Assembly: GCF_001017435.1 (NCBI RefSeq)
Contig: NZ_CP011371.1
Location: 3,038,001-3,102,000, forward strand
Reading direction: 5' to 3'
Source: Caldimonas brevitalea
Lineage (GTDB): Bacteria > Pseudomonadota > Gammaproteobacteria > Burkholderiales > Burkholderiaceae_C
Length of the DNA stretch: 64,000 nt
Part shown: piece by piece, positions 46,161 to 59,290 of the stretch
How the letters are laid out: the number at the start of each line of letters is the position of its first letter
Numbering within the stretch: the stretch's first letter is position 1
The notes under the pieces: generated by a model
What the model saw: only the letters and a program-made list of their open reading frames with translations
The model's database searches: none
Told to the model about the DNA's origin: nothing
Translations under genes and position numbers: made by a program

Positions 46161-49100
46161 GACACGATCGAGCCCGCCGACCGCGGCGGGCCGCTGCCGC
46201 TGTCGCCAGCCCAACAGCGCTTGTGGTTCCTGTCGCGGATGGAGGGCGCGAGCGCCGCATATCACGTGACGGGCGCCGTGCGCCTGATCGGCAAGCTGCA
46301 GGTGCCGACCTTGCAACGCGCGCTGCAGGCGGTGGTCGACCGGCACGAGGCGCTGCGCACGCGTTTCAGGCTGGTGGAGGGTGAACCGGTGCAGGAGGTG
46401 CTGACCGGGGTGCGGCTCGCGATCGAGACGCACGACCTGCGTGAGGCGGTCGATGCCGAGGCTGCCTTGCAGTCGTGCAGCCTCCACCATGCGAGCGCGG
46501 CGTTCGACCTGACCCGGGACCTGCCGATGCGGGTGCTGCTGTTGCAGCTGGGCGAGCAGGAGCATGTGCTGCAGGTGGTGATGCACCACATCGTGTGCGA
46601 TGGCTGGTCGGTGGGCGTGTTGCTCGACGAGGTGAGCCGGCTGTATGGTGCGTTCGAGGCTGACGAGCCCGACCCGCTGCCGCCGCTGGCGTTGCAGTAC
46701 GCCGACTACGCGGCGTGGCAGCGTCGCGGGTTGGCCGAAGGTCGGCTGCAGTCCGAAGCGGCGTATTGGCGCGAGGCCTTGGCCGGCGCACCGGCGCTGC
46801 TGGAGCTGCCCACGGACCGGCCGCGGCCCGCGCAGCAGGACCACCGCGGTGACGTCGTCCCGGTGCAACTCGACCCGGCACTCAGCCAGGCCTTGAAGAC
46901 GCTGAGCCAGCGCCACGGCGTGACGCTGTACATGACACTGCTGGCCAGCTGGGCGGCCTTGTTGTCGCGCCTGAGCGGGCAGGCCGAGGTGGTGATCGGC
47001 AGCCCGGTGGCCGGACGCCAGCGGGCCGAACTCGAGCCGCTGATCGGCTTTTTTGTCAACACGCTGGCCTTGCGCCTCGATCTTGGAGCGGTCACGGTGG
47101 CCGAACTGCTGCAGCACACCAAGGCCCGGGTGCTGGTGGCACAACAGCACCAGGACCTGCCGTTCGACCAAGTCGTCGAGGTGGTCCAGCCGCCGCGCAG
47201 CTTGTCGCACACGCCGCTGTTCCAGGTGATGTTCGACTGGCAGAACACGCCCACAGGTGAGTTGCATATGCCCGGGCTGGACGTGCAAGCGCTGGACACC
47301 GCGCAGACCACGGCGCAGTTCGACCTGACGCTGTCGCTGCACGAAGGGCAAACCGGGATCGCCGGCGTGCTGAACTACGCGACGGCCTTGTTCGAGCGAG
47401 AGACCGTAGAACGCTACATCGACTACTGGCGCGAACTGCTGCAGGCCCTGGTGGCCGATGTCCAGCGGCCGGTCAGGCGGCTGGCGCTGCTGCCGGAAGC
47501 CGAGCGCGAGCAACTGCTGCACAGCTGGAACGAGATCCGCGAGGAGTACCCGCGCTACTGCCTGCACCAGCGGTTCGAAGCGCAGGCGCAGGCGACGCCA
47601 AACGTCATCGCGCTCGTCCATGGCGACGAGCAGCTGAGCTATGGCGAGCTGAACGACCGTGCCAACCGGCTCGCACACCACTTGAGGCGCGAGCACGGCA
47701 TTGGCCCCGACAGCCGGGTCGCCTTGTGTGTCGAGCGCAGTGTCGAGATGGTGGTGGCATTGCTGGCCACCTTGAAGGCCGGCGGCGCCTATGTGCCACT
47801 GGACCCCGCCTATGCGTCCGAGCGACTGCTGGCCACGCTGCAAGACAGCCAGCCCCGGCTCGTGCTGCTCGACGCCATCGGACGTCAGGCGCTCGGCCAG
47901 CTCGAAGGCCAGCCCGTCCTCGACTTGCAGTCCGACGCGGGGCGATGGGCCGACGCTTCGACGGAGAACCTCGACGTCGGCGTCCAGCCCCAGCACCTCG
48001 CCTATGTGATCTACACCTCCGGCTCCACCGGCCAGCCCAAGGGTGTGATGGTCGAGCACGCCCAGGTGGCTCGCCTGTTCGGCGCCACCGCCGCCTGGTT
48101 CGGCTTCGGCCCGGAAGACCGCTGGAGCTTGTTCCACTCGATCGGCTTCGACTTCTCGGTCTGGGAGATCTGGGGCGCGTTGCTGCACGGCGGACGGCTG
48201 GTGATCGTGCCGCTGGAGACCGCGCGTTCACCCGCGGCCTTCCACCAGCTGCTGTGCCAACAGGGCATCACGGTGCTGAACCAAACGCCGAGCGCCTTCC
48301 AGCAATTGGTGAGCGCCCAAGGTGAGGCACCACAACCGCACCAGCTGCGCCACATCGTCTTCGGCGGCGAAGCGCTGGAGCTGCGCACGTTGAAGCCGTG
48401 GTACGAGCGCGAGGTCAACCGCGGCACCCAGCTGCGCAACATGTACGGCATCACCGAGACCACCGTCCACGTGACCTGGCGGGCGCTGCAGCCGGGCGAC
48501 GCCGAGCGGCCGGGTCCCAGCCCCATCGGCGGGCGGTTGCCCGACCTGCGGCTGTACGTGCTCGACGCCGAGCGCCAGCCGGTGCCGGTGGGCGTGACTG
48601 GTGAGCTGTACGTTGGCGGGGCCGGCGTGGCGCGTGGCTACCTAAACCGCGCGGAGCTGACGGCACAACGATTCGTCGACAACCCGTTCGTGCCCGGCGA
48701 GCGGCTGTACAAGACCGGTGACCTGGGCCGCTGGCTGAGCGACGGCACGTTGGAATACCTCGGGCGCAACGACTTCCAGGTCAAGATCCGCGGCTTCCGG
48801 ATCGAGCTGGGCGAGATCGAGGCCCAGCTGGCGGTGCTGCCCGGCGTGCGCGAGGTGGTCGTGCTGGCACGCGAGGACCAGCCGGGCGACAAGCGGCTGG
48901 TGGCGTACTACACCGGCGAGGACGCGCCGCCGGCCGAGGTGCTGCGTCAGCAGGCAACACAGCAGCTGCCGCCGTACATGGTGCCGGCGGCGTATGTGCG
49001 GCTGGCGCAGCTGCCGTTGACACCCAACGGCAAGCTGGACCGCCAGGCCTTGCCGGCGCCCGACAGCCAGGCGTATGTGAGCCGGGCGTACGCGGCACCC

Positions 49101-52100
49101 GAAGGTGAGGTCGAGCAGACGTTGGCACGGCTGTGGGCCGAGCTGCTGCAGCTCGAACGTGTCGGCCGCCATGACAACTTCTTCGAGCTCGGCGGGCACT
49201 CGCTGCTCGCGGTCACGCTGATCGAGCGCCTGCGCGCGCTAGGCCTGCAGACCGATGTGCGCGCCTTGTTCACCAGCCCGACGCTGGCCGAGCTGGCCGC
49301 CCAACTCGGCCGGGAGCCCGCCGAACACGCGGTGCCGCCCAACTTGATCCCGCCCGGGGCGACCCGCTTGACGCCCCAGATGCTGACGCTGGTGACCCTC
49401 GACCAAGCGGCGCTGGACACCATCGTCGACCGGGTCGAAGGCGGTGCCGCCAACGTGCAGGACATCTACCCGCTGGCGCCGCTCCAGGAAGGCATCTTGT
49501 TCCACCACCTGATGCACCGCGAAGGCGACCCCTATCTGCTGCACAGCCTGCTCGCCTTCGACAGCCGGTCGAGGCTCGACCGTTTCCTCGCCGTGCTGCA
49601 GCAGGTCATCGACCGCCACGACATCCTGCGCACCGGCATCGCGTGGCAAGGGCTGGACCAGCCGGTGCAGGTGGTCCTTCGCCATGCGCCGCTGCCGGTC
49701 GAGTTCGTCGACCTCGACCCCGCGCAGGGCGACATCGTGCAGCAGCTGCAGACACGCTACGACCCCAGCCGGCAGCGCCTGGACGTGAGCTGCGCGCCGC
49801 TGCTGCATTGCCATGCGGCCGCCGACCCGGAGCACGGCCGCTGGGTGCTGAGCGTGCTGTCGCACCACCTGATCGACGACAACACCACCCTCAAACTGCT
49901 GCTCGCCGAAGCACAGGCCATCGAGCAGGGGCGATTCGACCAGCTGCCGCCACCGGTGCCGTTCCGCCACCATGTGGCCCAGGCGGCGCTGGGCGTCAGC
50001 CGACAAGAGCACGAGGCCTACTTCCGCCGCTGCCTGGGTGACATCGACGAGCCGACCGCGCCGTTCGGCTTGCTCGACGTGCAGGGGGACGGCGGCGCCA
50101 TCGTCGAGGCGCAGCATCGATTGTCTCCAGCGCTGGCCCGCGCGTTGCGGGAGCGGGCGCGCCACCTCGGCGTCAGCGCCGCGAGCCTGATGCACCTCGC
50201 GTGGGGCCTGGTGCTCGCGCGTACGACCGGCCGTCAAGACGTGGTGTTCGGCACCGTGCTGATCGGCCGCCTGCAAGGCGGTGCCCAGGCCGAGCGTGGC
50301 ATGGGCTTGTTCATCAACACGCTGCCGTTGCGCCTCAGGGTGGCCGCTGAAGCGGTCGAGCCCGCCCTGCGGCACACCCATACACTGCTCGCCCAGCTGT
50401 TGCGGCACGAGCATGCGTCGCTGGCGCTCGCGCAGCGCTGCAGTGGCGTGGCGCCGCCACTGCCGCTGTTCAGCTCGCTGCTCAACTACCGGCACAGCGA
50501 GGAGCTGGACCCCGGGCGACAGGCCGAGGCGGCCGCCGGGTTCGGCGAGGGTATCGAGCTGCTCAGCGGCCAGGAACGCACCAACTATCCGGTGACGCTG
50601 TCGGTCGACGACCTGGGCCAGGAGTTTCTGCTCACCGCGCAGGCGGCCGCGCCGCTCGCACCCGAGCGCGTCTGCGCCTACATGGCCACGGCCCTCGAGC
50701 AGCTGGAGCTGACGCTGCGGCAATCGCCGCAGGCCCCGCTGCGCAGCCTCGACGTGCTGCCGGCCGCGGAAGCGCAGCAACTGCAGCACGCCAGCCAGGG
50801 CAGGGCACGCACCTTTGCCCAGGAGCGCTGTGTCCACGAGCTGTTCGAGGCCCAGGCACGGCACACGCCCGACGCCTGCGCGCTGCAGCAAGGCCGTCAA
50901 CAGATCGGCTACCGCGAGCTGAATGCCCGCGCCAACCAGCTGGCGCGTCACCTGCGCCGGCTGGGCGTGCAGCCCGACAGCCGCGTGGCCGTCTGCCTCG
51001 ACCGCAGCCCCGAGATGGTGGTGGCCCTGTTGGCGGTCCTCAAAGCCGGTGGTGCGTATGTGCCGCTCGACCCCGGTTATCCGCCCGACCGGCTGGACTA
51101 TCTGCTGCAAGACAGCGCGCCGGTGGCGGTGCTCACCCATGCGCGTATCGACCCTGCGGTGCAGGCCCGGCTCTGCGTCACCATGGCCCGCCATGGCAGC
51201 GGCGCGCCGGTGATCGACCTGCTCGGCGACGCCGCCGCCTGGCAGCACGAAGACGGCAGCGACCTGCCGCCCGCGGGACTGACGTCGCGCCACCTGGCCT
51301 ACGTGATCTACACCTCCGGCTCCACCGGCCAGCCCAAGGGGGTGATGGTGGAGCACCGCAGCCTGCACAACCTGCTGGCCTGGCATATCGACAGCTTCAG
51401 CCTGCAGCCCGGCAGCCGCAGTTCGGCCACCGCGGGGGTGGGGTTCGACGCCTGCACCTGGGAGGTGTGGCCGCCGCTGTGCAGCGGCGGTGTGCTGGTG
51501 CTGCCGCCGGCGGACGTCGCCGGCGATCCGCAGGCGCTGCTGGCGTGGTGGCAGGCCGAGCGACTGGATGTCAGCTTCCTCGTCACGCCGCTTGCCGAGC
51601 TGGCCTATGCCACCGGGCGCGTCAATGCTGGCGTGCGCCAGGTGCTGATCGGCGGTGACCGGCTGCGCCGCCGGCCCCCCCAGCTGCCACCTGGCCAGGC
51701 GCTGGTGAACAACTACGGCCCGACCGAGGCCACGGTGGTGGCCACCTCCGGCACGCTGCACGAACACGATGGTGCGCTGCACATCGGCCGGCCCATCGAC
51801 AACACCCGCGTCTACATCCTCGATGCCGAAGGCCGGCCGACGCCGCAAGGTGTGCCCGGCGAGCTGTATGTCGCCGGCGTGGGGGTGGCGCGCGGCTACC
51901 TGGGGCGGCCCGAGCTGAGCGCCGAGCGTTTCCTGCAAGACCCGTTCGTGGCGGGCGACCGCATGTACAAGACCGGCGACCTCGGACGCTGGCGGGCCGA
52001 CGGCAGCATCGAATACCTGGGCCGCAACGACTTCCAGGTGAAGATCCGCGGCTTCCGCATCGAGCCGGGCGAGATCGAAGCCCAGTTGGCCCAGCTCGAC

Positions 52101-55100
52101 GGCGTGCAGGAGGTGGCGGTGCTGGCGCGTGAGGACCAGCCCGGCGAGCCGCGCCTGGTGGCCTACTACACCGGCGAGGCGGCGCTCGACCCCGAGCGGC
52201 TGCGGGAGCATGCGGCGCACCGTCTGCCCACCTACATGGTGCCGTCGGCCTATGTGCACCTGCCGAGCTGGCCGCTGACCCCCAACGGCAAGCTCGACCG
52301 CAAGGCGCTGCCGGCGCCGGAGGTGTCGGCCGAGCGCGGCTACGAGGCGCCGCAGGGTGAAATCGAACAGACGCTGGCGGCGATCTGGTCCGAACTGCTG
52401 GGCGTGCCGCAGGTGGGCCGTCACGACGATTTCTTCGCGCTCGGCGGCCACTCGCTGCTGGCCGTGCAACTGGTGTCGCGGCTGCGTCGGGCCTTGCAGG
52501 TCGAGTTGCCGCTGGCCGACCTGTTCGCCCGGCCCGCGCTTGCGCAGATGGCCGCCGGGCTCGCGCAGGCCTCGCAGTCTGCCTTGCCGCCCATCCCCGC
52601 GGTCGACCGCGGGGCGCCTCTCGCGCTGTCGCTGGCGCAGCAGCGCCTGTGGTTCTTGACCCAGGTCGACGGCGCCAGCCAGGCCTACCACATCAGCGGT
52701 GCCGTGCGCCTGAGCGGCCCCCTCGACGTGCCGGTGCTGTGCCGGGCCTTGCAGGCGATCGTCGACCGCCACGAGACCTTGCGCACGCGTTTCGTGCTGG
52801 ACGGCGGCGAGCCGGTGCAGCAGGTGCTCCGCGAGGCCGAGCTGCCGCTGACACAGGACGATCTGTGCGACCAGGCCGGTGCCGAACAGCTGGCACGGCA
52901 GCGGGCCGAAGCCCATGCCGCACAGGCCTTCGACCTTAGCACCGAGCTGCCCGTGCGCGTGCTGCTGCTGCGCGTCGCGGAGGGCGAGCACCTGCTGCAG
53001 GTGGTGATGCACCACATCGCCGCCGACGGTTGGTCGGTCGGCATCTTCCTCGACGAGTTGAGCCGGCTCTACCGGGCGGGTGCCGAGGCCGACCCGCTGC
53101 CGCCGTTGCCCCTGCAGTACGCCGACTACGCCGCCTGGCAGCGCGCGTGGCTGGCCGGCGGCCGCCTCGAACGGCAGGTGGCGTTCTGGCGCGAAACCCT
53201 CGGCGACGCGCCCACGCTGCTGGAACTGCCCACCGACCGCCCGCGACCGCCCCGGCAGGACCACGCCGGTGCCAGTGTCGAGTGGCAGCTCGATGCCGGC
53301 CTGAGCCAGGTGTTGAAGGACCTGAGCCGGCGCCACGGCGTGACGCTGTACATGACCTTGCTGGCCAGCTGGGGCGCCTTGCTCGCGCGCCTGAGCGGCC
53401 AGGACGATCTGGTGATCGGCAGCCCGGTGGCCGGGCGTAACCGCGCCGAGGTCGAGCCCCTGATCGGTTGTTTCGTCAACACGCTGGCGTTGCGCCTCGA
53501 CCTGCGGGGGGCGCCGAGCGTGGCCGAGCTGCTGGAGCGCACCCGCACCCGCGTGTTGGCCGCGCAGCAGCACCAGGACCTGCCGTTCGACCAGGTGGTC
53601 GAGGTGCTGCGGCCCCCGCGCAGCCTGGCGCACACGCCGGTGTTCCAGGTGATGTTCGACTGGCACAACACACCGGAAGGGCGGCTGACGATGCCGGGCC
53701 TGATCGTGAGCGACGTCGACAGCGAGCTGCCCACCGCGCAGTTCGACCTGATGCTGTCGCTGCAGGACGGCGAGGCCGGCATTGCAGGCGCCTTGAACTA
53801 TGCGACGGCGCTGTTCGACGCCGAAACCGCGACCCGCTGGCTGGCCTGCTGGCAGCAGCTGCTCGGCGAGATGGTCGCCGACGACCGCCGGCCGCTCCCG
53901 CAGCTGCCGCTGTTGCCGTCCGACCAGCGCCGCCAGGTGCTGGAGCTGTGGAACGACACCGAGCGTGAGCTGCCGCTGCACCTGTGCGCACACGAACTGT
54001 TCGAGGGGCAGGTGCTGCGCCACCCGGACGCGGTGGCCGTCGACGACGGCGAGCAGCGGCTGAGTTATCTGAAGCTGAACCGCCGTGCCAACCAGCTGGC
54101 GCGCCATCTGCGCGGCCTGGGCGTGCGCCCGGGCGACCGCATCGCCTTGTGTGCGGAACGCGGCACGGCCATGGTGGTCGGGCTGCTGGCCATCCTCAAG
54201 GCGGGGGCCGCGTATGTGCCGCTGGACCCGGCCTACCCCGCCGAGCGCATCGCCTACATGCTGCAGGACAGCGCGCCGGCCGCGGTGCTCTGCACCGCGA
54301 CGACGCGTGAAAGCCTGGCGGCGCACCTGCCCGCCGAGCTGCCGGTGTTGGACCTGCGCGCCGACGTGCCGCGCTGGAGCCACCAGCCGGGCTACAACCC
54401 GACGCGCCAGGAAGTCGGCGTCGGCCCCGACCACCTCGCCTACGTGATCTACACCTCGGGCTCGACGGGCCGGCCCAAGGGGGTGATGGTCGAACACCGC
54501 GGTCTCGTGAACTACACGCTCGAGGCGGTGCGCTGGTTCGAACTCGGGCCGGCCGACACGGTGCTGCAGCAGAACTCGTTGAACTTCGACTTGTCGATCG
54601 AAGAGATGCTGCCCGCCTTGGCCTCGGGCGCCGCCCTGACGCCCAGCCGCCAGACGTTCGGGTTGGACACGGCCGACAACTCCGAGGGCAGGGGGCGCCG
54701 CCCCTCGATGATCCACCTGACCGCCGCACACTGGCACAGCCTGGTCGGCGAGTGGAGCCAGCCCGGCGGCGCGGCGCGAGCCCGGGTGCTGTTGGACGGC
54801 GTGCGGCTGGTCAACGTCACTGGCGACGCCTTGTCGCAACACCGGCTGAAGCAATGGGACGCGGTGAAGCCGGCGGCCACCCGGCTGATCAACACCTACG
54901 GCCCGACCGAGATCACCGTGTCATGCAGCGCCGCTTATGTGCAGCACGAGCCCGGCGCCGCCCGGGTCAGCATCGGGCGGCCTTTCGCGAACACCCGCAT
55001 GTATCTGCTCGACCCGCACGGCCAGCCGGTGCCGGTGGGCGTGGCGGGCGAGCTGTACATCGGCGGCGCCGGCGTCGCCCGAGGTTATCTGAACCTGCCC

Positions 55101-55781
55101 GAGCTGACCGCCGAACGCTTTCTGCAAGACCCGTTCAAGCCCGGGCAGCGTGTCTACAAGACCGGTGACCTGGCGCGCTGGCGGCCCGACGGACAGATCG
55201 AATTCATCGGCCGCAACGACTTCCAGGTGAAGGTGCGCGGCTTCCGCATCGAGCTCGGCGAGGTCGAGGCCCGGCTGGCGCGGCACCCGGGCGTGCAGGA
55301 GGTGGCGGTGCTGGCGCGCGAGGACGCACCCGGCGAAAAGCGCCTGGTGGCCTACCACACCGGCACCCCGGCCGTGCCGCCCGACGACCTGCGGCAGCAC
55401 GCGCTGCAGCACCTGCCGCCCTACATGGTCCCGGCCGCCTTTGTGCACCTCGCGGCATTGCCGCTGACCCCCGGCGGCAAGCTGGACCGCGCCGCCTTGC
55501 CGGCGCCCGACGGGCACGTCGGCACCGGCCGCGACTATGAAGCGCCGCAAGGCGACATCGAACAGAAGCTGGCCCGTCTGTGGGCCGAGCTGCTCAAGCT
55601 GGAACGCGTGGGACGCCACGACAACTTTTTCGAGCTGGGCGGGCATTCGCTGCTCGCCGTCAGCCTCGTCGAGCGCATGCGCCGCGAGGACCTGCAAGCC
55701 GATGTGAGCCAGTTGTTCACCGCGTCCACGCTGGCCGAACTGGCCGCCGGCACCACCCAATTGAAGGAAATCCTGCTGTGA
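42738..55781 (+). CDS. Nonribosomal peptide synthetase 2, modules 4-7
   Basis: 4347-residue megaenzyme. It starts with a GTG that overlaps the NRPS1 stop (GTGA), with GAGGAG eight bases upstream. Residues 1-55 (NVESLLALLEEKRIRIHADD, ending in a basic helix) look like a TubC-type N-terminal docking domain. Order after it: dual E/C, A(Lys-like), T, C, A(Thr), T, dual E/C, A(Leu), T, C, A(Dab), T, and a short tail ending TTQLKEILL. All carrier serines are present (46026, 49200, 52452, 55647). Carrier 4 has FERGGHS in place of FxLGGHS. The stop overlaps the NRPS3 start by GTGA. Confidence 0.95.
46026..49200 (+). repeat. T4(3' half)-C5-A5-T5(5' half) block, copy at 59153-62327
   Basis: Both carrier serines and all core motifs keep an offset of exactly 13127 bases, so there is no net insertion or deletion over 3.2 kb. 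The first 350 bp of the C domain are more diverged than the rest. Confidence 0.85.
46160..49330 (+). other. NRPS module 5: C - A(Thr) - T
   Basis: C about 46170-47530, HHIVCDG at 46584-46604. A core 48015-48047, code D F W N V G M V H K, the threonine type. T Ser codon 49200, with the TDVRALF variant that precedes a dual E/C. Confidence 0.85.
49340..52580 (+). other. NRPS module 6: dual E/C - A(Leu) - T
   Basis: HHLMHREGD at 49503-49529 and HHLIDDN at 49863-49883; predicts D-Thr at position 5. A core 51312-51344, code D A W F L G N V V K, a leucine type. T Ser codon 52452. Confidence 0.85.
52580..55778 (+). other. NRPS module 7: C - A(Dab) - T
   Basis: C about 52590-53950, HHIAADG at 53010-53030. 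A core 54453-54485, code D L E H N T T V S K, identical to module 3. T Ser codon 55647 followed by ADVSQLF. Confidence 0.8.
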
Positions 55782-58700
55782 CGACCACCGCCCAACCGAC
55801 ACCGCGCGGCGCGAGCGCCGACCTGCAACCGATCCAAGGAACCCTGCCCGTGAACATGACCGACCTGTTGGCCCTGCTGGACGCCCGCGGCCTCACCCTC
55901 GCTTTGAAAGGCCAGGACCTCGCGGTCAGCGGCGACGAGCAGGCGCTGAAAGACGCGGCCCTGATCTCGCTGCTGCGCCAGCACAAGCCCGCGCTGATCG
56001 AGCTGCTGCGGCGCGGCGACTATGCCGCCCGCGGCTCCGATGCCGTCACAGTGCCGCCTCTGCGCGTGCCGCCCGACGCACAGCGCATCACGCCCGAGAT
56101 GCTGACCCTGGTCGAGCTGGACCAGCAGGCCCTCGACACCATCGTCGCCGGTGTCGAGGGCGGCGCCGCCAACGTGCAGGACATCTACCCGTTGGCACCG
56201 TTGCAAGAGGGCATGCTGTTCCACCACCTGCTGAACCCGGCTGCCGACGTCTACACCGAACGGTATCTGCTGTCGTTTCGCTCGCGTGCGCGGCTGGACC
56301 GTTTCCTCGCCGCGCTGCAGCAGGTGATCGCCCGCCACGACGTGCTGCGCACCGGCATCGCCTGGGAGGGGCTGGCGCAGCCGGTGCAGGTGGTGCGGCG
56401 CCAAACGACCTTGCCGGTGGCCTACCTCGACCTCGACCCGCGCGACGGCCCCATCGCCGATCAGCTCGAGGCCCGCTTCGAGCCCGGCCGCTATCGGCTC
56501 GACCTGCGCCAGGCCCCGCTGATGCACTGCCACGCCGCCGAGGACGCGACCGAGGCGCGCTGGCTGCTCAGCGTGCTGGCGCACCACATCGCGGTGGATC
56601 ACACCACGCTGGCCCTGCTGGTCGAGGAAGCCCAGGCCATCGAATCGGGCCGGGGCGCCGAGCTGCGGCCGCCAGTGCCGTTCCGCAACTTCGTCGCGCA
56701 GGCCCGGCTGGGCGTGAGCCAGGAGGAGCACGAGCGGTTCTTCCGGGCCATGTTGAGCGACATCGACGCACCCACCGCACCGTTCGGGCTGCTGGATGTG
56801 CAAGGGGACGGGCGTGCCATCACCGAGGCCAGCGAGGTGCTGCCCGCGGCGCTCGCGCAGGCGCTGCGAGCCCGGGCGCGCCAGCTGGGGGTCAGCGCCG
56901 CCAGCCTGATGCACCTGGCCTGGGCCCTGGTGCTGGCCCGCATGACCGGGCGCTCGGCCGTGGTGTTCGGCACCGTGTTGTTCGGCCGGATGAAGGGCGG
57001 CGCCGATGCCGACCGTGCGATGGGCCTGTTCATGAACACGTTGCCGTTGCGCGTGGATATCGATGGGCAGGGCGTGGAGGCCGGGGTGAAGCGGGTCAAC
57101 ACGCTGCTGGCGCAGCTGCTGCGTCACGAGCATGCGCCGCTGGCGCTGGCGCAGCGCTGCAGCGGCGTGCCGGCGCAGACGCCGCTGTTCACGTCGCTGC
57201 TGAACTACCGGCACAGCGCGCCGGCCGAGTCCGACGCCGGGGCGGGGGATGAGGACGGGGTCGAGATGCTGCGGGGCCACGAGCGCACCAACTACCCGCT
57301 GACCTTGTCGGTCGACGATCTGGGGCAGGGTTTTGCGTTGACGGTGCAGGCTGGGCCGGGTGTTGCCGCGGAGCGCGTTTGTGCCTTCGTGCGGACGGCG
57401 CTGGAGGAGATCGTCACCTCGCTGCAGGACACGCCGCAGCAGCCGTTGCGGCAGCTCGACGTGCTGCCGGCCGGCGAGCGCGAGCAGGTGCTGCACCGCT
57501 GGAACGCGACGGCGCAGCGCTACGCGGAGCACGACCGCTGCCTGCATGAGATGTTCGAGGCGCAGGTGCAGCGGACGCCGGAGGCGATCGCGGTGGTGGC
57601 CGGCGAGCAGCGCGTGAGCTATGCCGAGCTGAACGCGCGGGCCAACCAGCTGGCGCGCGAACTGCGCCGCCGCGGGGTGGGGCCTGACCAGCGTGTGGTT
57701 GTGTGTCTGCAGCGCAGCGTCGAGATGGTGGTGGCGCTGCTGGCCACGCTGAAGGCCGGCGGTGCTTATGTGCCGCTGGACCCCGACTACCCCGAAGAGC
57801 GGCTGCGCCACATGCTGCACGACAGCGCCCCGGTGGTGGTGCTGGTCGACGCGGCGGGCCGTGAGGCGCTGGGGCAGGGCGGGCTCGACCTACAGGCCGA
57901 TTCGGCCGCCTGGTCCTCGCTGTCCACCGACAACCTCGCAAGCACCGGGCTCACGAAGCGCAACCTGGCGTACGTGATCTACACCTCCGGTTCGACCGGC
58001 CGGCCCAAGGGTGTGATGAACGAACACCGTGGGGTGGTCAACCGGCTGCTGTGGATGCAGCAGGCCTATGGGCTCGGCGAGCACGACGTGGTGCTGCAGA
58101 AGACACCGTTCAGCTTCGACGTGTCGGTGTGGGAATTCTTCTGGCCGCTGATGACCGGCGCGCAACTGGTGATGGCCCGCCCGGAAGGCCACAAAGACCC
58201 GGCCTATCTGGCGCAGCTGATCCAGGCCGCGGGTGTGACCACGCTGCACTTCGTGCCGTCGATGCTGCAGGTGTTCTTGGGACATGAAGGTGCCGCGGCA
58301 TGTCGCAGCCTCCAGCGTGTGATCTGCAGCGGCGAAGCCTTGCCGGCGGCGCTGGCGCGCAGCTGTTTGGCACAGCTACCCAAGGCCCAGTTGCACAACC
58401 TGTACGGGCCGACCGAGGCGGCGGTGGACGTCACCGCCTGGACCTGCGAGCCCGGCAAGGTGGGGACCAGCGTGCCGATCGGGCGGCCGATCGCCAACAC
58501 CCAGATGTACATCCTCGACGAACAGCGCCGCCCGGTGCCGCCCGGTGTGGCGGGCGAGCTGTACATCGGCGGTGTGCAGGTGGCGCGCGGGTACTTGAAC
58601 TTGCCCGAGCTGACCGCCGAGCGGTTTATCGCCGACCCCTTCAGTGCCGACCCTGAAGCGCGGCTGTACAAGACCGGCGACCTGGGGCGCTGGCGCGAGG

Positions 58701-59290
58701 ACGGGGCGATCGACTACCTCGGGCGCAATGACTTCCAGGTGAAGATCCGCGGGCTGCGCATCGAATTGGGCGAGATCGAAGCGCGGCTGGCGCAGCTCGA
58801 CGGTGTGCAGGAGGTGGTGGTGCTGGCGCGCGAAGACCAGCCCGGCGACCAGCGGCTGGTGGCGTATTACAGCGGCGAGGCGGCGCCCGAAGCCTTGCGC
58901 CAGCATGCCGCGCAAGGTCTGCCGGCGTACATGGTGCCGGCCGCTTACGTCCAAATCGAACACTGGCCGGTGACGCCCAACGGCAAGCTCGACCGCAAGG
59001 CGCTGCCGGCGCCCGAGGGCGGGGCGTATGCGAGCCAGGTCTATGAAGCGCCGCAAGGCCGCACCGAGCAGGTGTTGGCCGGCCTGTGGGCCGAGTTGCT
59101 GCAGGTCGAGCGGGTCGGGCGCCACGACAACTTCTTCGCGCTGGGCGGTCATTCGCTGCTGGCGGTGCAACTGATCTCGCGCGTGCGCAAGGCGCTCGAC
59201 GTCGACTTGCCGCTGGCGGCCCTGTTCGAGCAGCCGGTGCTGTCGCAGTTGGCGGCCCGGCTTGCGGGCGAGGAGCGGGCGCTGCAGGCC
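55778..59290 (+). other. NRPS module 8: docking - dual E/C - A(Ser) - T
   Basis: Dual E/C about 56070-57480. The first motif reads HHLLNPAAD (56222-56248), so the Gly of GD is Ala; the second motif is HHIAVDH (56582-56602). A core 57983-58015, code D V W H I S L V D K (Ser). The A domain is nearly identical to that of module 1. T Ser codon 59153. Confidence 0.82.
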
